From DATIHT01 sp964348615 (lineage in GTDB: Bacteria; Patescibacteriota; Microgenomatia; Curtissbacterales; GWA2-41-24), in NCBI GenBank assembly GCA_964348615.1, contig CAYGDE010000008.1, forward strand, positions 1 to 21,209: a DNA stretch of 21,209 nucleotides, given 5' to 3'. Shown here piece after piece: positions 7,082 through 11,999 of this stretch. Each line of letters opens with the position of its first letter. Position 1 is the first letter of the stretch. A program made the position numbers and the translations under genes. The notes beneath the pieces are model-generated. The model was not told the origin of the DNA, did not search any database, and saw only the letters and a program-made list of their open reading frames with translations.

Positions 7082-7627
7082 ATGGCTGATATTAATTTAA
7101 TTCCACAGGAAGAAAAAGCAAGCGAAAGGGTTGAAGCAATCCAGAAACGGCTGCAGTTTTTTTCGGTTGTTTTTTTAATAATTTGTGCGTTGGCAGCTGT
7201 TGTGACACTTGGTCTTTTTGCTACGTTTTCTTCACAGCGTGCTGAGCTTGTTGCGCAGGTTACAGACAGTTCTGCAAAAATTGATTCATTTAAATCCCAA
7301 GAAGAATTATTAGTTGTAATTAAAGATAAAACTTCAGTTGCGCAAACACTTATTTCATCGCGTACTGATTTGGCGGACTTTTTCAAGAAGCTTGCCTCTC
7401 TTTTACCGCAAGGAGTTTATTTTTCGGATATCAGAATTACAGAGGCAAAAATTACATTTTCTGGAAAAGCCAAAAGCTCAGCAGACGTTGCCGGGCTTGC
7501 AGCCTCTTTAACATCTTCTGAGGGAGCAAAGATCGTTTCTGGCGTTTCTATAGATTCTTTGAGTTCTAACGAAAGCGGTTCGTATTCGTTCGTAGCATCT
7601 GCTAAGCTGGCAGGAGTTCAAAAATAA
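7082..7627 (+). CDS. pilN: Type IV pilus assembly protein PilN
   Basis: A 181-residue bitopic inner-membrane protein. It starts MADINLIPQEEK, and the INLxP tail is the known PilM-binding motif. Residues about 26-48 form the membrane helix (FFSVVFLIICALAAVVTLGL). A short coiled coil (SQRAELVAQVTDSSAKIDSF) and a ferredoxin-like periplasmic domain follow, as in PilN. It pairs with PilO, which begins 4 bases after its stop. Length is normal for the family. There is no obvious ribosome binding site; the sequence before ATG is part of the repeat-rich spacer. Confidence 0.92.
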   Translation: MADINLIPQEEKASERVEAIQKRLQFFSVVFLIICALAAVVTLGLFATFSSQRAELVAQVTDSSAKIDSFKSQEELLVVIKDKTSVAQTLISSRTDLADFFKKLASLLPQGVYFSDIRITEAKITFSGKAKSSADVAGLAASLTSSEGAKIVSGVSIDSLSSNESGSYSFVASAKLAGVQK

Positions 7628-7631
7628 AAAC

Positions 7632-8441
7632 ATGAATTTGCCCAATGTTTCAACCAACTTAAAAGCTACAAAAAGTTTTGACGTAACTAAAGTTTTTACC
7701 TATGGTGTTCCGGCTGGGGCAATTGTTATTTCCCTTTTTATCCTGGTTTTTTTGGTCTGGCCGAAGCTTACAGAAGCGTTGGCAATAAGGTCTTCAAATA
7801 CCGAGTTAACCGCAAGAATTTCGGCACTTTCTGCAAAAATTTCAATTTTGTCCTCGATGGACCAATCTCTACTTTCTTCCCAGCTAGGCCTTTCTGAAGC
7901 TATTCTTCCTTCGGACAAATTTGTTTTTGCGTTTGTTCGTCAAATTGAATCGCTGAGTGCAAGAAATGGCGTAATTTTAAACAAAGTTGATGTTGTGCCC
8001 GGCCTTTTGAGTTCTTCCGGGGGAGATGTTGTTGCTGTGGGAGCAGTGCCTTCTGGGACTGTTTTAACCAACGAGGCTGCCCCAAAAATTCAAATTAGAA
8101 TTTCTTTGCTTGCAGATTATAATTCTTTTATAAATTTCCTTTCTAGTTTATATGCTTCTGCGCGCGTGGTGGGTATCAAGGATTTATCTGTCACCAGTAG
8201 CGCAAACAGTTCCGGCGGGTCTTCTACTCTAAGTATTTCAATGGTTGTCGATGCATATTACAAAAACTTGCCAAGTAAGTTGGGGTCATTAGAATCTCCG
8301 GTGGAAAGTTTGAAGCCAGAAGAAGTGGAAATACTTTCCCGTGCTGTTGTTTCTCCTGAAAGCACCGGAAGCGCTACTTTGAATTTTGATGATGTTCCTT
8401 CGGTGCCAACTGGAAGGGGCGACTTATTCTCGCCATTTTAG
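7632..8441 (+). CDS. pilO: Type IV pilus assembly protein PilO
   Basis: A 269-residue bitopic protein: cytoplasmic tail, membrane helix at about 26-45 (YGVPAGAIVISLFILVFLVW), a coiled coil with heptad-like spacing (SSNTELTARISALSAKISIL), then a periplasmic alpha/beta domain (FVFAFVRQIESLSARNGVIL). This order is that of PilO, the partner of PilN in the alignment ring. A C-terminal tail of about 50 residues rich in Ser, Pro and Glu extends past the usual domain. It is the last pilus gene visible. The motor ATPases PilB/PilT and platform PilC are not in the window. Confidence 0.88.
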   Translation: MNLPNVSTNLKATKSFDVTKVFTYGVPAGAIVISLFILVFLVWPKLTEALAIRSSNTELTARISALSAKISILSSMDQSLLSSQLGLSEAILPSDKFVFAFVRQIESLSARNGVILNKVDVVPGLLSSSGGDVVAVGAVPSGTVLTNEAAPKIQIRISLLADYNSFINFLSSLYASARVVGIKDLSVTSSANSSGGSSTLSISMVVDAYYKNLPSKLGSLESPVESLKPEEVEILSRAVVSPESTGSATLNFDDVPSVPTGRGDLFSPF

Positions 8442-8447
8442 TGCTTT

Positions 8448-8473
8448 AAGGGCAAACCTTGCGGTTTCCCCTT
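8448..8473. terminator. Hairpin between convergent pilO and trmD
   Basis: AAGGG (8448-8452) and AAACC (8454-8458) pair with GGTTT (8463-8467) and CCCTT (8469-8473), leaving a TTGC loop and one internal mismatch. It lies just after the pilO stop, between convergent genes. There is no long T tract after it, so termination strength is uncertain. Confidence 0.5.
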
Positions 8474-8536
8474 TCCCCTCAGCGGAGAAAATAAAACTGG
8501 TTAACTAGATTTGATTTTCAATTATATATCTTTTAC

Positions 8537-9220
8537 TTAGGACTTTTTTAAAAGGTCGGGGCGGAATTTTTTAGTGCGTTTTAAGGATTGCCTTCTGCGC
8601 CACTCCTCAATTTTTTGGTGATTTCCTGAAAGCAAAACTTTTGGAACTTTTTGTCCTCTGAAATCTTCAGGGCGTGTGTACTGAGGATATTCCAATAGAG
8701 TTGAAAATTGAAAATTGAGAGTTGAGAATGATTCATCTTTTGCAGACCCTTGGGTGATGGCTCCGGGGAGAAGTCGAGTTACAGAGTCGACAATTGCCAT
8801 CGCAGGAATTTCGCCACCTGTTTGGACAAAATCACCAACCGACATAACTTCATCTACATACTTCTCTACTCTGGCGTCTGTGCCTTCATAATGACCGCAG
8901 ATAAGTGCTATTTCGCTTTTCCCCTTTAGCTTTTGTGCAGTTTGTTGGGTGTATTTTTTCCCGGAGGCAGAAAGAAGCAGCGTATAAGGTTTTGGTTTTA
9001 TCGATTCTAGGGCTTTTGTTAAAATGTCGACTTTCATTACCATGCCTTTTCCTCCACCATAAGGCGAGTCGTCTACAGTTTTGTGTTTGTCTTTTGCAAA
9101 ATCGCGCGGGTTTATAAACTTTACCTTGATAATTTTCTTGTCGATTGCTCTTTTTAGTATGCTTGATGCGAATATGGAATCGAAACTTTCGGGGAAAAGA
9201 GTAATGATATGGAAGGTCAT
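8537..9220 (-). CDS. trmD: tRNA (guanine-N1)-methyltransferase TrmD
   Basis: A 227-residue SPOUT methyltransferase that makes m1G37 in tRNAs and prevents +1 frameshifting. Recognised by MTFHIITLFPESFDSIF at the N-terminus, DDSPYGGGKGMVMK (51-64), the trefoil-knot segments LICGHYEGTDARVEKY and MSVGDFVQTGGEIPAM, and the C-terminal YTRPEDFRGQKVPKVLLSGN. The acidic residue before the YTRP motif is Glu (LLEYPQYTRP), which is normal in Gram-positive homologues. Just before it, at about residues 165-180, a 7-residue duplication (STLNFQF then STL) stems from a 7-base DNA repeat. It is the last gene of the rpmF-to-trmD operon; rimM, often upstream of trmD, is absent. Confidence 0.95.
   Translation of the reverse strand: MTFHIITLFPESFDSIFASSILKRAIDKKIIKVKFINPRDFAKDKHKTVDDSPYGGGKGMVMKVDILTKALESIKPKPYTLLLSASGKKYTQQTAQKLKGKSEIALICGHYEGTDARVEKYVDEVMSVGDFVQTGGEIPAMAIVDSVTRLLPGAITQGSAKDESFSTLNFQFSTLLEYPQYTRPEDFRGQKVPKVLLSGNHQKIEEWRRRQSLKRTKKFRPDLLKKS
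8701..8728. repeat. Heptanucleotide tandem repeat inside trmD, 4 units
   Basis: On the + strand: TTGAAAA, TTGAAAA, TTGAGAG, TTGAGAA. The array lies in frame within trmD and encodes the 7-residue repeat in the lid region before the YTRP motif. Confidence 0.8.
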
Positions 9221-9242
9221 GATAAGGGGTTCACTGCCCTCT

Positions 9243-9476
9243 TTAGATTTCCCTGACTTCTACGTTTGCGTATACGTTTTCTTTAATGGCCCTAATTTTT
9301 AGAAGGTTTTTGATCGATTTGATCATTCTACCTTCTTTGCCAATAACCTTGGCAATATCTTTTTGGGGTATGGAGAGGGTGTAAAGTGTGCTGTCTCCCT
9401 CTTGGGTTTTTTCGATTTTAACATCGTTAATGTCTGAAACAAGAGGTTCAACTAATAATTTTAATAACTCGTCCAT
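9243..9476 (-). CDS. khpA: KH-domain RNA-binding protein KhpA
   Basis: A 77-residue single KH domain. The RNA-binding loop is GKEG (46-49) in DIAKVIGKEGRMIKSIKNLL, followed by the closing helix and strand. Length and the position between rpsP and trmD match KhpA (YlqC), which works with KhpB as a small-RNA/mRNA chaperone linked to cell-size control in Firmicutes. It starts 62 bases after rpsP, with a repeat in the gap, and ends 22 bases before trmD. Confidence 0.92.
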   Translation of the reverse strand: MDELLKLLVEPLVSDINDVKIEKTQEGDSTLYTLSIPQKDIAKVIGKEGRMIKSIKNLLKIRAIKENVYANVEVREI

Positions 9477-9483
9477 AAGAATA

Positions 9484-9515
9484 AATTGTTATATTGCTGA
9501 ATTGTTAAATTGTTA
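9484..9515. repeat. Octanucleotide tandem repeat between rpsP and khpA, 4 units
   Basis: Units of 8 bases: AATTGTTA, TATTGCTG, AATTGTTA, AATTGTTA. This is the one array in the window with an 8-base rather than 7-base period. It lies just upstream of the khpA start. Confidence 0.6.
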
Positions 9516-9538
9516 GGAACAACTTAAGCCAAGAGCAA

Positions 9539-10024
9539 TTATACAGGTTTTTGGTCAGGTTCTTTCGATTGTTCACTTAGTGCGTCTGACACTGATTCCT
9601 CTTTGGATACTTTTGGTTCGGCTTGAACTTCAGTTTGGGTCGTTTCTTGGTTTTCAGTTTGTGGGGTTTCAACTGTTGGTTCGGGTGTTGGCGGTGCTGC
9701 TTGAGCGGCTTTTGCTGCTTCTGCTTTTTGGGCTTTTTCTTCTGCAGCCTTAGCTTTTTGTGCCAATTTTCGCTTTGAAGGTCTTTTTGTGAGTTTACCC
9801 TCTTTTAATAAACTTTCAACTGCCGGTGTTGGTTTGGCTCCACTTTTTAGCCAAAAATCAAAACGTTCTTTTTCTATTTTTAACTGGGGTGTGTTGTACG
9901 GATTGTAGTAGCCTAGAATTTCTAGGAATTTTCCGTCCCTTTTGGTACGCGTTTCTTGCGCACCTATCCTGTATGATATTTGATGTGTTCTGCCTACTTT
10001 TGAGAGGCGGATTTTGACTGACAT
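9539..10024 (-). CDS. rpsP: 30S ribosomal protein S16 with long C-terminal extension
   Basis: Residues 1-80 are a complete S16: MSVKIRLSKVGRTHQISYRI, ETRTKRDGKFLEILGYYNPY, then RFDFWLKSGAKPTPAVESLL. S16 is normally 75-95 residues, but this protein has 161. The extra 80 residues are low complexity, first Lys/Ala-rich (KRKLAQKAKAAEEKAQKAEA) and then Pro/Thr/Gln/Glu-rich with many acidic residues. The change from basic to acidic suggests a disordered tail reaching out from the small subunit. It follows rnc by 29 bases in the same operon. The tail's role is unknown; it could bind a ribosomal partner or simply be neutral expansion. Confidence 0.95.
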   Translation of the reverse strand: MSVKIRLSKVGRTHQISYRIGAQETRTKRDGKFLEILGYYNPYNTPQLKIEKERFDFWLKSGAKPTPAVESLLKEGKLTKRPSKRKLAQKAKAAEEKAQKAEAAKAAQAAPPTPEPTVETPQTENQETTQTEVQAEPKVSKEESVSDALSEQSKEPDQKPV

Positions 10025-10053
10025 GTTATGTTAGTTGATTATTATCTCAGAAA

Positions 10054-10758
10054 CTAGGCTTGGAGTCTAGTCAAGGCATCTCCTGCTGCGCTTTGAGCCG
10101 CAGTTTGCTTGTTTTTACCAACTCCCTTACCCAGCACTTTTTCGTCTAAAAAGGCGGAAATTTCGAATTGTCTGTCGTGGTCTGGACCCCACGAGTTGGT
10201 AAGTTTGTAAATTGGCGATTTATGATATTTGCGCTGCATTACTTCCTGTAGTTTTGATTTATTGTCAAAAACGGCGCTTTTTGCAAGCTTGTTCCAATCG
10301 TTTAAGATTTGGTCTTTTATAAACTTTTGGGCAATTTGGGGCCCTTGGTCGAGATATATTGCTCCTATCAAGGCTTCAAAAGTGTTTGCAAGTATTGATT
10401 TATTTTGGCGACCCTGCGAATCTTCCTCCCCTTTTGAAAGATAAAGGTACGTGCCCAAATCAAGACTTTGGGCAAGCTTTCCTAAAGTTTCGGTTCTTAC
10501 AAGCGAGGCTCTTAGCTGAGTCAATTCGCCTTCTGTACTTTCGGGCAATTTTAGGTACAAAAATTGAGAGACAAAGATTGAAAGGACAGCATCGCCTAGA
10601 AATTCAAGTCTTTCGTTGGACTGGCCCTTAAAGTCTTTATGTTCGTTGAGATATGATCTGTGTACGAAGGCGTTTTTCAAAAAGGCGTTGTTTTTGAATT
10701 TTATAGCTATTTTTTTTTGGAGAGTGTCGAAGTCTTTAAGCTTGATCTGCGTGTTCAT
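10054..10758 (-). CDS. rnc: Ribonuclease III
   Basis: From ATG 10758 the product is 234 residues, the usual length; an in-frame start at 10848 would add 30 residues inside the upstream gene and is rejected. The RNase III signature is ERLEFLGDAVL (49-59), with E52 and D56. The second metal-binding segment is SILANTFEALIGAIYLD (121-137). At the position equivalent to E. coli D114 this protein has Asn (N125), while the E117 equivalent (E128) is kept. The C-terminal dsRNA-binding domain ends GKGVGKNKQTAAQSAAGDAL. It processes rRNA precursors and double-stranded mRNA. It overlaps the ACP-like gene by 23 bases, so translation is probably coupled. Confidence 0.93.
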   Translation of the reverse strand: MNTQIKLKDFDTLQKKIAIKFKNNAFLKNAFVHRSYLNEHKDFKGQSNERLEFLGDAVLSIFVSQFLYLKLPESTEGELTQLRASLVRTETLGKLAQSLDLGTYLYLSKGEEDSQGRQNKSILANTFEALIGAIYLDQGPQIAQKFIKDQILNDWNKLAKSAVFDNKSKLQEVMQRKYHKSPIYKLTNSWGPDHDRQFEISAFLDEKVLGKGVGKNKQTAAQSAAGDALTRLQA

Positions 10759-10978
10759 AGAGGTATGTGGCAATATCAGAGACGGTTTTAAACTGCAAAT
10801 AATCCTCTTGGGGGATGGTGATGTCGTACTTTTCCTCCAAAACGGCAATCAGATCATCAAGATCTAGTTCTGTAATATTGAGCTGGTTTTCCAGATTTGA
10901 TTCTTCTTCCACAGAATCTTCTTCCAGGCCAAATTGTTTTTCTATTATTTTTTTTACTGCTTCTAAATAATCAACCAT
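10736..10978 (-). CDS. Acyl-carrier-protein homologue lacking the phosphopantetheine serine
   Basis: An 80-residue acidic four-helix protein that aligns along its whole length with AcpP: AVKKIIEKQFGLEEDSV, then SNLENQLNITELDLDDLIAV and LEEKYDITIPQED. In AcpP the loop reads G-A-D-S-L and carries the 4'-phosphopantetheine on Ser. Here it reads N-I-T-E-L, so Glu37 replaces the Ser; the codon is GAA. It therefore cannot be loaded in the known way. Its start overlaps the nusB stop by one base and its end overlaps rnc by 23 bases. The acpP-rnc pairing is ancestral in bacteria, but no fatty-acid genes are here. It may have become a regulatory or structural partner protein. Confidence 0.85.
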   Translation of the reverse strand: MVDYLEAVKKIIEKQFGLEEDSVEEESNLENQLNITELDLDDLIAVLEEKYDITIPQEDYLQFKTVSDIATYLYEHADQA

Positions 10979-11358
10979 TAATTTTCTGCTTTATCCTGCT
11001 TTTTAATTATTGTACCAAGCACTCCATTTATAAATGAACCGCTTGATTCATTTCCGTATTCTTTTGCAATTTCGACTGCTTCATCGACAATTACTTTGTA
11101 AGGTTCCTTTTTTTCTTTAAACAATAGTTCATATATTGCAAGCCTTAGGACTGTTAGGTCAATTGGCGCAATTTGTTCAATAGGCCAAGCTGGCGCATTT
11201 TTTACAATTAGGTCGTCTATTTCATTTTGCTTTGCCAGAACTTTAAAAACAAGACTCTTGTTGTCTTTTAAGTCTGTTTTTTTTGTGAACTTTATTGCAA
11301 AGAGCTTTTTGACCGCTTCTACCCTAGCAATATGTCTAGGGTCGTTTCGCGTCTTCAT
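10978..11358 (-). CDS. nusB: Transcription antitermination factor NusB
   Basis: A 126-residue all-helical RNA-binding protein. The conserved parts are RHIARVEAVKKLFAIKF near the N-terminus, IAPIDLTVLRLAIYELLF (around 64-82), and the C-terminal KVIVDEAVEIAKEYGNESSG and SFINGVLGTII, which match NusB. With NusE (S10), NusB binds boxA RNA and supports processive rRNA transcription and ribosome assembly. Its ATG shares a base with the rpmF stop and its stop shares a base with the start of the ACP-like gene (TAATG junctions), so translation of all three is probably coupled. Confidence 0.93.
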   Translation of the reverse strand: MKTRNDPRHIARVEAVKKLFAIKFTKKTDLKDNKSLVFKVLAKQNEIDDLIVKNAPAWPIEQIAPIDLTVLRLAIYELLFKEKKEPYKVIVDEAVEIAKEYGNESSGSFINGVLGTIIKKQDKAEN

Positions 11359-11513
11359 TACCTATAAAACCCGCAGTTTGAGCAAGCCCTATGCGGGAAT
11401 TTCAAACTTTGGCATTTTGGACATGTTATAAGTCTAGGAAGCTGCAGCTTGATTGCTGCTTCTCTGGTTTTGCTTCTGGCTTTCGAATGTTTTTTCTTTG
11501 GCTGTGGTGTCAT
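11358..11513 (-). CDS. rpmF: 50S ribosomal protein L32
   Basis: A 51-residue protein starting MTPQPKKKHSKARSKTREAA. It has a basic N-terminal tail, the central LPRLITCPKCQSLKFPHRAC and a final SNCGFYR. The four cysteines (CPKC and C-x-x-C) form the zinc knuckle of the L32 zinc-binding form. Length is within the family range. It is the first gene of a seven-gene operon and lies 34 bases behind a candidate promoter. Its stop overlaps the nusB start by one base. In many bacteria rpmF heads the plsX-fab-acpP genes, and here only the two ends of that order remain. Confidence 0.93.
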   Translation of the reverse strand: MTPQPKKKHSKARSKTREAAIKLQLPRLITCPKCQSLKFPHRACSNCGFYR

Positions 11514-11546
11514 ATATGTATGATATTACTCTGGACCTGTAATTTT

Positions 11547-11555
11547 AGTATAACA
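11547..11555 (-). promoter_or_regulatory. Extended -10 promoter for the rpmF-trmD operon
   Basis: On the minus strand, TATACT (11552-11547) is preceded by TG one base away, an extended -10 element. No good -35 box is seen at 17 bases, which is acceptable for an extended -10. It would give an mRNA leader of about 28 bases to the rpmF ATG at 11513, and it lies just downstream of the terminator of the preceding unit. Confidence 0.5.
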
Positions 11556-11569
11556 ATATCAATGCAATA

Positions 11570-11600
11570 AAAAACAGTTGGGATATGCCTAACTGTTTTT
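11570..11600 (-). terminator. Intrinsic terminator after the recG unit
   Basis: AAAAACAGTT (11570-11579) and AACTGTTTTT (11591-11600) are a perfect 10-bp inverted repeat, extended by one G-T and two G-C pairs around a 5-base loop. On the minus strand it is followed by a run of six T, then ATTG. It sits 45 bases past the stop of the small basic gene. The A tract on the other side means it could also stop + strand transcripts. Confidence 0.85.
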
Positions 11601-11645
11601 CGTACTTCTGGGGATTATAACTAGGCGGTTTGTGACAGTCAAGGT

Positions 11646-11912
11646 TTATTTTGAGCCGTTCCGGTTACTCTTTTGAGGACGCTTATCAATCGGAGTTAAT
11701 CTTGTGCCCCTTCCGTCTGGTGGAAAATCCCTTTGCGTTACCATAAACCGATTGGTGTCCGCGGGCACATTGAAGGCTCCAGGGAGATCTATTGACATTG
11801 ATCCTAAAGTTCTAACGACTTGCGGTTTGAAATCCGTACCGTCTGGAACCAGCCGAGAGGTTCTTTCCCTGCTTGGTCTTTTTCTTTGATGCATTGATCT
11901 TTCTAGACTCAT
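11646..11912 (-). CDS. Small basic protein of unknown function
   Basis: From ATG 11912 the product is 88 residues (MSLERSMHQRKRPSRERTSR at the start). It is very basic, rich in Arg, Pro, Asp and Lys, with no membrane span and no domain that I recognise. A longer frame beginning with TTG at 11993 is possible, but that TTG is the first half of a good promoter, so I prefer the internal ATG. It has its own candidate promoter and a strong terminator behind it, which favours a real gene. The composition suggests a disordered or nucleic-acid-binding protein. It could still be a chance frame, hence the moderate confidence. Confidence 0.45.
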   Translation of the reverse strand: MSLERSMHQRKRPSRERTSRLVPDGTDFKPQVVRTLGSMSIDLPGAFNVPADTNRFMVTQRDFPPDGRGTRLTPIDKRPQKSNRNGSK

Positions 11913-11964
11913 TTTTCCAACAAAAAAACTGCTCCGGGCGGGTTTGCAGTTCTTCTTTATGTGA

Positions 11965-11993
11965 AGAGTATTATTTTTGTGAGTGCTTGTCAA
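11965..11993 (-). promoter_or_regulatory. Candidate sigma-70-type promoter for the small basic gene
   Basis: On the minus strand TTGACA (11993-11988) is a perfect -35 box, and TACTCT (11970-11965) follows after exactly 17 bases as a weaker -10. It starts only 6 bases past the recG stop and would yield a leader of about 45 bases before ATG 11912. Confidence 0.5.
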
Positions 11994-11999
11994 GTGCCG

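Noticed and set aside
8670..8700. Loss of the catalytic Asp in TrmD (Glu before the YTRP motif)
   Set aside because: Glu is normal at this place in Gram-positive TrmD proteins, so it is not an anomaly.
10759..10848. A 30-residue N-terminal extension of RNase III
   Set aside because: It lies wholly inside the ACP-like gene in another frame, has no RNase III similarity, and ATG 10758 gives the normal family length.
11704..11889. A 61-codon + strand frame opposite the small basic gene
   Set aside because: It has no ribosome site or promoter, while the minus-strand frame has both a promoter and a terminator.
11976..11999. CIRCE heat-shock operator near the end of recG
   Set aside because: Only one half-site (GCACTC) is present and no matching inverted half lies at the required spacing.
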